This document shows, piece after piece, positions 8,964 to 19,328 of a stretch of 64,000 bases of DNA (positions within the stretch are counted from its first letter, which is position 1; each line of letters begins with the position of its first letter). The translations under genes and the position numbers were made by a program. The notes under the pieces were generated by a model. That model searched no databases. It was not told where the DNA came from and worked only from the letters and a program-made list of their open reading frames with translations. Source of the stretch: Clarkia xantiana subsp. parviflora. Lineage: Eukaryota; Streptophyta; Magnoliopsida; Myrtales; Onagraceae. The stretch is taken from assembly GCA_036873135.1 (NCBI GenBank), contig JAPTYO010000005.1, positions 4,628,166 to 4,692,165 on the forward strand, written 5' to 3'.

Positions 8964-11353
8964 TAGAAACCACATCAAGAAGCTAATAAATGTTCGGAAC
9001 TTCTTCTTCTCCTCCGTGCTGAAATTCGAAGCCACCACCAAGTTGTCCATCCAGTCTTCAACGCGTCCCTCTCCTTGCAAAATGGACATCAAGGTGCGAT
9101 CTTAATTCCCCTTCTACTCAGATTATCATTAGTTGCCACTGAATTAGTCGCAACCCTCCACAAAAAATTATTGACCTTGGGTGGGCACTCCAATTTAAAA
9201 ATCTCCATCCATTCCTTTTCTGATCCCCGTCTAGAAGATGATGGGTTCCCTGAATTAACCTCGAGACTTTCCTCCTTTAGCTTTGTGTACACCGACTTAA
9301 CTGTGGCCTTCCCCTTTCTATCGTGGGTCCAAATCAAGTAATCTGCTGGTTTATCTGACCTTAGAGGAATTCTTGTAATAGCCTCAGTTTCCTTCTCTGT
9401 AACTTGAGCTGAAATTAGAGATAAGTCCCAGGAGGAGTGTGTTTCGGAAATCAGCTCCGCTACCTTCACATTATGCACAACCTCTCCGGCTAACATGGTT
9501 TCCAGCCTAAAGTTTTTCAAATTAGGAATCCACGCATCTTTCCACACTGGAACAGATTGACCATCCCCTATTTGCCACATTCCCCCTCTAAGCAATATAT
9601 CTCTGCCTTCCAAAATACTACTCCAAGTCCAACATGGTCTCGCCCCCTTTGTGGCCTCCAGAAACTCAGAATCAGGAAAGTAAATACCTTTCAGCATTTT
9701 TTACCAAAGCGAGTCTTTTTCATTGAGTAATCTCCAGGCTGACTTAGTAAGTAGAGCCATATTAAACATATTTAGTAAGTAGAGCCATATTAAACAATTG
9801 AAGGTCTTTGAATCCCATATCTCCTATTTCCTTTGGTTTAGTCATCACTTCCTAACTTCTCCAATGGATTCTCCTTTCCTCATTTTTTTGACCCCGCCAG
9901 AAATTTGCAACCATAGAATTCACCTCTTGACACCGCTTTTTACGGAAAAGAAAATTACTCATCGTATAAGTTGGGATGACAGTCACAACTGATTTAATGA
10001 GCACCTCCTTTCCTGCTTGACCAAGAAAAGAGGTTTTCCAACCCGATAGCTTGTTGAAATTTCCTCCTTTAAAAACCCGAGTGCTTCCTTCTTAGACCTT
10101 CCCCAAATTTTTAGCAATCTCAAATACTTTCCAGGATCAGTTACTCCTGAAATTCCAAGGAGAGGTTGAACTTCTGCTTTCAAGGTGTTAGAAGTGTAGA
10201 ATATACTTGATTTGGAAAAATTCACGCACTGTCCAGATGCTTCACAGTAAACCTTAAGTATATCCTGAAGGCAATTCACATTCACGGCCTTAACACCAAT
10301 AAAGAAAATAGTCGTCGACAAATAAGAGATGAGATAGGGTTGGGCATCTTCTCTTCAACTTGATTCCCTTCAGTCTGCCAGAATCCACTGCCTTACTAAT
10401 CATACGGGAAAGCACATCCGCTACAAAAATAAAGAGGTAAGGGGAAATGGGGTCTCCCTACCATACACCTCTTGACGGTTTAAAGCTTCCAGCTCTCTTC
10501 CCATTAATGAGAATAGAGTAGGACACTTAGGTAATGCATTCTGAGATGAGCCTTATCCACTTTTCATCAAAACCCATTTTATCCATAACTGCCCAAAGGA
10601 AATCCCATTCTACTCTATCGTGTATGCCTTGTTCATGTCTACCTTGATCGCACACTCCTCCCTTTTACCCTTCTTTTTCATTCTAAGGTAGTGGAAAGCC
10701 TCATGAGCCACGATAATGTTATCCTGAATAGACCTCCCCGAAATGAAGACATTCTGCATAGGAGAGATCCAGCTTTCCAGAATAACTTTCATTATATTAA
10801 CCAACATCTTAGATAAAATTTTATAGGAGACGTTACCTAATCCAATTGGCCTGAACTAAGACATAGATTCAGGATTAGGCACTTTAGGAATAAGGACGAT
10901 GTCAGTAGTATTTATGGCTGAGGGGAGAATACTTGTTTCAAAGAATGAGTGCACTGCTTGGCATACTGCAGGCCCGACCACGTCCCAATACTTCTGATAG
11001 AACATTCCTGAAAAGCCATCTGGACCCGATGCGTTCAGTGCCCCCAACTGAAAAGTAGCCGATTTAACCTCCTCATCTTTAAGCGGTGCACAAAGGCATC
11101 TGTCTATCTCCTCATCTACTACCTTGTCCACAAAATCAAGTGAATTCCCCCAATCTCTACTTCCACCACTTGAGAACAATTTCTGAAAGTACTCTCCCGC
11201 CACATTCATAATGTCTTCCTCCTTATGCTTCCAAATCCCATCATCATCTTTAATTCTCAATATTTTGTTCATGTTCCTCCTTTGGATAGTGGACTGGTGG
11301 AAGAAAGCAGTGTTCTTGTCTCCATGATTTATCCAATTCACTCTAGATCTCTT
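8964..11353 (-). pseudogene. LINE segment 4: reverse transcriptase and zf-RVT
   Basis: Minus-strand pieces in several frames spell a non-LTR reverse transcriptase: 'KRSRVNWINHGDKNTAFFHQ' at the start, 'LNASGPDGFSGMFYQKYW' (about 11000), 'MQNVFISGRSIQDNIIVAHE' (about 10710) and the catalytic 'SHLLFVDD' (about 10310-10330, V where FADD is usual). The zf-RVT follows at 9089-9697, starting near 'GARPCWTWSSILEGRDIL'. Frameshifts and stops separate the pieces, so it is inactive. Confidence 0.9.
9744..9796. repeat. 25-bp direct repeat within the LINE
   Basis: 'ttagtaagtagagccatatt' and the next five bases occur at 9744 and again 28 bp later. This is a local tandem duplication that adds a frameshift to the dead LINE. 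Confidence 0.85.
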
Positions 11354-11543
11354 TATAGGAATGTATATTCCATACATTCCATACTTGACACATTTATGCA
11401 TACTAGTCTAGCTTACTTACACTCTAAGTTAGTTAGTTAGTTAGATGCTCTCTTCTCCTATATATACCTTGATCTACCAATTGTACAAACTGATTTTGGT
11501 TGTTAATACATTTGATATTCATCCAAGATCCTCTCTATTCATA
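11354..11543 (+). repeat. Copia-2 5' LTR
   Basis: 190 bp, with a TATA-like CCTATATATACC near 11458. It differs from the 3' LTR only by C/A in the 'ctctctattcata' tail. Confidence 0.93.
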
Positions 11544-11555
11544 TGGTATTAGAGC
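11544..11555 (+). promoter_or_regulatory. Copia-2 primer-binding site
   Basis: TGGTATTAGAGC directly follows the LTR. It differs by one base (T for C) from the usual initiator-tRNA-Met complement. Confidence 0.85.
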
Positions 11556-12101
11556 AAAAGGCTTTTTCTTGCTAGTCAAGCAACATCCATTTCCGGTGAA
11601 CTTTGAGCTTCATTTCCAGGTTTTCAGCTTGATTTCGTGGCTTCAATCATCAATATGTTGGATTCCGACTCTTTGTAAGTCTTCTACGTCATCAATTGAG
11701 TTGTGTTTCAGCTCAATTGAATCTGCATTTGGATCATATCAGCCTAGATTGATCAGTTCTTGCTTTCAAGCAAAGTTCTTCGACGTTTGCTTCGTCTCCA
11801 AGCTTCAACTGATTAGGTGATTGATTAGCTGAATTTCTTGATTACGATCATTGATTTCGTGATCTTGATCCATTTGCGACTGTTTCTGGATTGGATTGAT
11901 GCCTAGATTCATTCTGGATCATTGCGTGATCTCGTTTATGTTACGCATACATGGTGTTCTTGTTAGCATTGCCTGGTGTTGAAGATTCATCAACTTCTGG
12001 GAATTCCGTTGGATTTCTGCTGTTGTGGTTGATAGATTGTTGAAGTTTGTTGTTCTTTACATCAAATTCAGTTGAGTTTCTGGAAATTTGGTCATTGGAA
12101 C

Positions 12102-15100
12102 ATGGCTACTTACTCGATTGAAGATCCACTATCCTTGCATCCCTCGGACACCACTGGATTGTTGCTGATTCCTTTTCAGCTTCAAGGATCAAGCAATTAT
12201 CATGCATGGAGCACAGCAATCAAGGAGGGACTGCTTGTAAAGAACAAGATTGGATTTATAGATGGTACTTGCTCACGTTTGAATGTGCCTGTGGCTCAAC
12301 ATGTGAGATGGGACAGAGCCAATGCTTTGGTTAAAGCTTGGTTAAGGAACATAGTTGCTAAGGAGTTGGTGAATGGGTTGGTTTAAAACACCACTGCATT
12401 GTCTATTTGGCTTGATCTCAAAGAAATGTTTGAGAAGATTGATGGAACACAAATCTTTCAGCTCACAAGGAATTTATCAATGTTCACAAGGTGCTCAATC
12501 TATCACTGAATACTTTGGGAGGATGAAACAGCTTTGGGATGCTTTGGGTTCCATTGATGACCTAAGGCTTGAATGTTCAGCTGATAGCAAGTTGATCAAT
12601 GAGCATAAGGAGAAACAAAAACTGATTGCTTTTCTCTTAGGCTTGAATGAATCATTTGCTCATGTTAGAAGTAGTCTCCTAATGAGGCAACCATTGCCTT
12701 CATTGAGTGTGGCTTTTTCTGTATTGCTACAAGAGGAAAGCCAACGTGCTATCTCTGGTTCTATAGGGGATTTAGGGGAGGCCACAGCCTTATATTCTCA
12801 AAGGAACTTTATCAATACAAGAGGTAGTGGAGGATATAACTCAGGAAGCAATGGCTTTAACAATGTTTCTTCTTTCCCAAGGAATTACAATGGCAATGGC
12901 TCCTCTTCTAATGGAGCTATCCAAGGATCCTATTCAGGTGGTTCCAATGGAAAGGGAGGCAAAGTTGATAAGTCAACTTGGTTTTACTCATTTTGTGGTA
13001 AGAAGGGACACAAGTTAGATACTTGTTGGAAAAAGCATCCACGCCTTGCACCCTCCACAGCCTTGAAAAGACCTTGGAATGCAGCCAATATGAGCTTGGA
13101 TGATGAGAATCCTTCCTCTGCTTTGGTGAAACATGTGGCTGCAGGGGACAAAAGAATCTTTCATGGAACTAAGGAGCAAACAATTCTTCACACTGGCTTG
13201 GATGGAAGGGTTCAACACATTGCTATTCAAGATGACTTTGATCCCCTTTCATTTCAAGAGGATGAGCCTATTTGTGTGAACATGGCAGGTATATCCTCTA
13301 CATCTAGTTCATCCATGATTTGGATTGTAGACTCAGGTGCTACTAACTATATCACTCACCATTTAAGCTGGCTGCACAATATAAGGAAGGTTGATTCCCC
13401 TCATCAATTTGTTCACTTACCAAATGGCAATAAGTGCAAGGTCACTCATATTGGGAGCTGCTCATTTTCCTCTGGTTTTACCTTGGATGACATCATTTAT
13501 GTGCCTGATTTCAACTTCAACTTGATCTCAGTGTCTAAGCTTTCTACTCAGTTGAATTGCAAAGTTATATTTACTTGTGCAAATATGTTGATTCAGGGCC
13601 ATGTTGGGAAGCCAATGGTGATTGGTGAGAGATCCAAAGGTCTTTACATACTCAGAAATTCACTACCTTCATGCTCAAGCAAGGTGATGGCAGCTCATAC
13701 TACTTCAAAGGCAAATAAAGAGGAAGCTTCTTGGCTTTGGCATAGGCGTTTAGGACACATATCATACACTTATTTAGGTTATTTGAATGAAGTATGATGT
13801 TTAAATGTCTCTTCAAATAAATGTGTCAAACATTGTACCATTTGCCCTTTGGCCAAGCAATCAAGATTATCTTTCCCTATTAGTCATTCTCATGCCTCTG
13901 TTCCTTTTGCCTTGATACATTTGGATCTTTGGGGTCCATACAAATTTCCTACAATCAAAGGTTATCAATACTTCCTCACCATTGTGGATGACTTTTCCAG
14001 GGCAACTTGGGTCTTTCTAATGAAGAACAAGAGTGATACCTTCATTCATATTCAAAGCTTCTTATTGATGGTTCAGAATCAGTTTGGAACTATGGTGAAG
14101 ATTGCTAGGAGTGATAATGGATCTGAGTTCATCAATTCTATTTGCAAGGATCATTTCCTTCTTTTGGGAATTCAACATCAAACTAGTTGCACATACACTC
14201 CTCAGCAGAATGGTAGAGTGGAGCGCAAGCATAGACAAATTTTGAATGTGGCAAGGGCATTGAGGTTTCAAGCTTGTTTGCCTATCAAGTATTGGGGCTA
14301 TTGTGTTCTCACTGCTTGTTATTTGATGAATAGGTTACCTTCATCTTCTTTGGAGTTCAAATCTCCTATGGAGGTTCTTTATGGCAAGCCACCTTCCATT
14401 AATCATTTGAGGATCATGAGTTGCCTATGTTTTGCCACAAACTTGAACAACTCTGACAAGTTTAGTTCAAGAGCTGAGCCTTGCATCTTCATGGGATACT
14501 CTACTTCTCAAAAAGGTTATCTTGTGATGAAGATTTCCAATTCAGCATTTCAAGTTTCAATGGATGTTTTTCATGAGCATATCTTTCCTTTTGGCATGTC
14601 TAAGGCAGAATTGAGATCTCTGTTGCCTACTTGCTTGGGGTCCAAGTTATTAGTTGATGAGTCTTCTTCTAGTTCACCAATGGTTTCACCTCAGCCCCCC
14701 ATAGTTGAGGATGCTCTTCCTCAGCTCCCTATAGTAGAGGATGTTCCTTTGATCCCTTTGGTTGATACTCCACATGTACCCATCTTAAGAAGGAGTGCAA
14801 AGATTGCTCAGTTAAGAAAGGACTCTTCTTCAAATGTTGCTTTTGGTATGGAGAAATACATTGCCTATGATCATCTTAATCCTACCTTCAATTGCTTCTT
14901 GGCCTCCATTGACAAGATCAAGGAGCCTTCTACATATAAGCAAGCAATCAAAGACTCAAATTGGGTGATTGTTATGAAGGAGGAGATCAAGGCCTTACAA
15001 GATAACAATACATGGAAGATTATGGAGCTGCCCCATGGGAAGTCTTCTATTGGGTGCAAATGGGTGTTTAGGGTGAAGTACAACTTTGATGGATCCATTG

Positions 15101-16530
15101 AAAGATACAAAGCTAGGCTTTTTGCCAAAGGCTTTACCCAAATAGAAGGGACTGATTTCAATGAGACCTTTTCTCCTGTGGTGAAGATGACAACTGTGAG
15201 AATTGTTTTGGCTATGGCAGCCTCTCATTCTTGGGGACTCTTTCACATGGATGTCAACAATGCTTTTCTTCAAGGTGACTTGCATGAAGAAGTTTATATG
15301 GACATTCCTCAAGGCTTTGATTCTCCTATGATCACTCCTGGTGCTTCTAAACGTGTATGCAAACTTTTGAAATCACTTTATGGGTTAAAGCAAGCATCTA
15401 GACAATGGAACATCAAGCTCACCAACACCCTATTGGAAAATGGTTATTCTCAAAGTGCCTCGGATCATTCCTTGTTCACCAAGGCAAATGGTGAAGACAG
15501 GGTGTATCTTCTCATTTATGTGGATGATTTGCTCATCACAGGCTCAAATGCTTCTATGATTGATCACTTGAATTCCATTCTGAAATCTCATTTTAAGCTC
15601 AAGGATTTGGGCAACTTGAGGTATTTCTTAGGATTGGAAATTGCAAGCTCCAAAGAAGGTTTGGTCATCAACCAAAGGAAGTATGCCCTTGAGCTTATTG
15701 AGGAGGCTGGTTTGGGGGCTGCTAGACCTTGTGAGACTCCCATGGAGTTCAATCTCAAACTAACAACTTGCGCATATTATGAAGCAACTAACACCTCCTC
15801 AGATGATTTGCCTCTTGAAGATGTGTCTGCTTATAGAAGATTGGTGGGCAAGTTATTGTATTTGACAATGACTAGGCCAGATATTAGCTTTGCAGTTCAA
15901 AGGCTATGTAAATTTGTTGACAAGCCTAAGAAATCCCATCATGATGCAGCTATAAGGGTGATTAAGTACATCAAAGGTACTCCTGGCCAATGACTTATCT
16001 ATCCAACCAACATTGCACTTGACTTGAGTATTTACTGTGATTCAGATTGAGCAACTTGTCCATTTAGTAGGAAGTCCATTAGTACATATTGTGTAAAACT
16101 TGGTGGAGCTATGGTAGGGTGGAAAGTGAAGAAACAAGACACGGTTTCCCTTTCAAGTGCAGAGGCAGAATACAGATGTTTGAGGGCAGCCATTCAGGAA
16201 GCTCTTTGGGTTACTAGACTTCTAAAGGAGCTTGGGGTGCATGTCACTTTGCCCATTCCTATATTCACTGATAGTGAGTCTGCAGTGAAGATAACAAAAA
16301 ACCCAATGTTTCATGAACGTACCAAGCATATTGAATTAGATTGCCATTTTACTAGGCACCACATTCAATCAGGGCAAGTTGCACCAACACATGTTGCTTC
16401 TAGAAATCAGCTGGCAGATTTGTTGACAAAGGCTCTAATCAAGAAGCAACACATTGCCTTGCTTAGGCTCTATGGTATCAATGATGTTTCTCATGAAAAG
16501 ACAAGAGAAGAAAAGGATGGGAGCATATAG
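12102..16530 (+). pseudogene. Copia-2 Gag-Pol polyprotein, broken
   Basis: Gag starts MATYSIEDPLSLHP at 12102. A TAA at 12384-12386 and a frameshift near 12480 break it. The second frame carries a CCHC-like knuckle with F for the first Cys (FCGKKGHKLDTC), protease VDSGATN, integrase (HLDLWGPY, RSDNGSEF, NGRVERKHR), reverse transcriptase YVDDLLITG (about 15515) and RNase H. That frame has further in-frame TGA codons at 13795-13797, 15991-15993 and 16048-16050; the last replaces the Trp of the RNase H DSDW motif. The polyprotein is therefore non-functional. Confidence 0.92.
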
Positions 16531-16715
16531 GAATGTATATTCCATACATTCCATACTTGACACATTTATGCATACTAGTCTAGCTTACTTACACTCTAAG
16601 TTAGTTAGTTAGTTAGATGCTCTCTTCTCCTATATATACCTTGATCTACCAATTGTACAAACTGATTTTGGTTGTTAATACATTTGATATTCATCCAAGA
16701 TCCTCTATATTCATA
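16526..16715 (+). repeat. Copia-2 3' LTR
   Basis: The 190-bp copy of the 5' LTR, preceded by a purine-rich tract (AAGAGAAGAAAAGGATGGGA) that serves as plus-strand primer site in this class. Confidence 0.93.
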
Positions 16716-18085
16716 CTCTTGTGCTAGTACATTTCATCCCTTTTCCATAATTCCTTCAGTTCTTTATAAAGTTCATCTTCCAGCTCCCCATCGTATTCCA
16801 AATCATCTGAATCTTGTACTTGGCCCACCAATTCTTTAAGATTATCTATCTCCTTTCTGCTGTTTCTGAATCGTTCTCTACTCCAGGTTATCAATTCAGT
16901 TCTGCAAGTGTCCAATTTGCAAATCAGATTTATAAACCCTCCCCTTCTATCCACTTTAATCCAGGATTGATTCACTACTAATCCACACTCATTAGAAGTC
17001 GTCCACATGTTTTCAAATCTGAAAATTCTCTTCCCCTTCTTATCTTTCAAGCATGTGTTGACAATGATAGGGCTATGATCAGAACCCACAGCAGGGAGAT
17101 GAGTCACTTGCGTGCATGGGAAGCATTGCATCCATTCCGCATTAGCTAACCCTCTACCCAGTCTCTTTCTAACTCTAACCCCCCGGTCTCTGTTGTTATC
17201 CAAGTGAATCGTAAACCATTAGAACCCAAATCAATGAGTTGCGTGTCAAACATCATTTGCTTAAAAGCATCAATTTTTGTGGCTACCTTAAATTTACCCC
17301 CACTCTTCTCCGAAATATTAGCAATATCATTCCAATCTCCTACACATAACCAAGGCCCTCTTCTACCGTCTGCAATCTGTCCCAGTGTGTCCCAATTCTT
17401 CTTCCTCTCCAAAAACTTCGGGTGCCCATAAATCCAGGACACGTACATCTGCATACCCCCCTTAGGATCAGTGATTCTAGTGTCAATTAGGTTAACATTT
17501 CTTTGTAGTACAGTCACCCCAAACTCCACCATAGAGCTAATCCACCACTTAATCCCCTTGCCTCCACATACTGAGCATTGTCATACTTAATTTTTCTTCT
17601 AACATCCTCACAAAATTCAATCTTATTCTTCGTCTCCATAATGAAAATAAATCCGGCTTAAACTCCCCGATGAGGTCCAATAAAGAGGAAACTGTCAGGT
17701 CAGACCCCAAACCCTGACAGTTCCAACAAAGTAGATTCATGGATCTTTGGTGGCTGAGAGGAGCCAGCCACCAGAGCTCAACGAGTTCGTCTATGAGTTC
17801 ACATTAATATGTACCTCCATCAGCTCATTAGAAGAGCTTCCGCTTCCTGAACCGAATCCCCCTTTGTTGTTCTTTACTTCTTTTTTCTTCCTTGGGGCAG
17901 CTTGCTTCACTACCTTCTTCTCAAGTATAGAGTTTCCATCCACATCAATTCTTCCCTTCTTTGCTGCAGTTGATTCAATTTCTCCCGCGTGCCTCTTAAG
18001 ATTAAGAGCATTCATATAAAAAGTGAGCTTTTTGGAAGTGAGAGTCTTACAAGTCATGGTTGTAGTGGAGTTAGGATCAGGAGGT
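16716..18085 (-). pseudogene. LINE segment 3: ORF1 C-terminus and ORF2 endonuclease
   Basis: ORF1 ends at 17791 with a Lys/Gly/Ser-rich tail. ORF2 begins with ATG near 17740 (MNLLCWNCQGLGSDLT), the start of the EEP-type endonuclease. 'ICVGDWNDI'-like (LCVGDWNDIANISEKSGG) and 'VGSDHSPIIVN' motifs follow near 17340 and 17075, separated by at least three frameshifts. The segment ends ELWKRDEMY-stop-HK, where the stop (TAG) sits in place of a usual Trp (TGG), and then meets Copia-2. Confidence 0.88.
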
Positions 18086-18801
18086 TGATGAGTTCGACTA
18101 CAGCCGTTAGGCCCTTTAACGGTGAGGAAACGGCAAATAGGCCCGGAGGGCCCTAAACGAAGGCCAAGATGGCCCAGGAAAAGGATCCCGACGAAGGGAG
18201 TCCGAGGATGAGAGGTCCCGACAGAGTCGGACCTGACAGGCGAGCTGAACGCTCCCGACGAGACGCCTCTGAGTAGGCCCCGATGACGAATCCCTGAGAA
18301 CAATAGGCCCTGTCACGATGACTAGGGGCCCCGAGCGGTGACACAACGAGATAACTCTGGAGTCCCCGATGTTAGTCGGGACTCGCTATCAGAGGATAAG
18401 GCCGAGATACGCGGGGCGTGGCCGAGATACGCGGAACGTGGTTAAGATACACGGAGCGTGGCCGAGATACGCGGGGCGTGGCCGAGATAAGCAAGATCAT
18501 GGTCTAGATAGGCGGGATCACACCCGAGATACGCGGGATACGGGCTAACCACCCCCCAACGGTTCACCAGGTAACTGAGGTATCTCTTCGCCTATAAAAG
18601 GGCAAGAGGTCACCTCAGATCACTTACGTTGAAATACATTACTTGAGATTACTTCTTGCCAGTCCGTACGAGATACTCATTTAAGCATCGGAGAGGGATT
18701 CTGGGTCACCGCCCGGTCTATCCCCTCTTGCAGGATTGCGTGGAGAGAAGGAGCTAGGATCGCCGTCAAAGTCCATACCGGAGTTCCACCGTGATCCAAC
18801 A
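18086..18801 (+). repeat. Gypsy 5' LTR
   Basis: 716 bp. Contains a CCTATAAAAG TATA box at 18591-18600. From about 18396 to 18545 it has five or six tandem 20-bp units (GCCGAGATACGCGGGGCGTG and variants). Confidence 0.94.
18396..18545. repeat. 20-bp tandem repeats upstream of the LTR TATA box
   Basis: Units of the type GAGATACGCGGGGCGTGGCC run head to tail about 50-200 bp upstream of the LTR TATA box and are kept in the other LTR at about 28672-28820. The position suggests promoter-proximal enhancer repeats, which is an inference. Confidence 0.75.
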
Positions 18802-18837
18802 TTGGCGCCGTCTGTGGGAATCTAACAAAAAGCTGAT

Positions 18838-19328
18838 ATGCCTTCTACTCGTTCAATGGCGGCTGGCAAGCAAAGAAGGAATGGACAATCTGGTGTTCCC
18901 GTCACCCCGCTGCGACAATTCTGAATTCACTACCAGAACAGGAGGAAAACCAGAACCATCCCGCTGCTGAGCTCTCCCAGACAGGGGGGCATAATGAAGG
19001 TCCCGAAGAGATTGCTGCTCAGCACCAGGGCAATAGGGAGCAGGAGGCTCCCCCAGCTACGGACCTGACGAGGGCTGTGGCAGAAGCCATGCCCATGTTT
19101 TTGGCAGCCGTGGAGGCTCTCTTAGATCGGAGAGAGGCCGCGAGGAGGCAGGAGGAGATGCCCCCGTTAGAAGAAGCGCCCCCACCAGCAGAGGTTCGGA
19201 ACGTACAGGAGGCTCCGCCCCGAGGCCAGGACAGGAGTAGGGTGTCCATTCAGCCAGAGAGATTCGTGGTTGATGGGCCAGGACCAGTACAGCACAGGAC
19301 CATTCCCCTGAATGGTCCCATCACCTGA
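18838..19328 (+). pseudogene. Gypsy Gag N-terminal part, frameshifted
   Basis: ATG at 18838 (MPSTRSMAAGKQRRN) reaches a TGA at 18922. The sequence continues in another frame through 19077-19328 (MAEAMPMFLAAVEALLDRRE). A second shift returns to the first frame at 19312, where the long Gag-Pol frame begins. Two indels have therefore broken the N-terminal Gag. Confidence 0.7.

Larger units (their letters stand above)
11354..16715 (+). mobile_element. Copia-2 LTR retrotransposon with TA...TA termini
   Basis: Two 190-bp LTRs (11354-11543 and 16526-16715) differ at one base. They begin TATAGGAATG and end TATTCATA, so the termini are TA...TA rather than TG...CA. This placement is fixed by the exact 5-bp TSD CTCTT (11349-11353 and 16716-16720) and by the primer-binding site TGGTATTAGAGC, which starts directly after the LTR at 11544. 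A purine-rich tract precedes the 3' LTR. Removing the element restores the LINE reading ...H-K-R-S-R-V across the site. Confidence 0.95.

Noticed and set aside
12373..12480. Start of the 474-codon plus-strand frame as a real N-terminus
   Set aside because: The first 35 residues are a shadow of Gag in another frame. Genuine Gag reads in the 12102 frame up to the frameshift near 12480.
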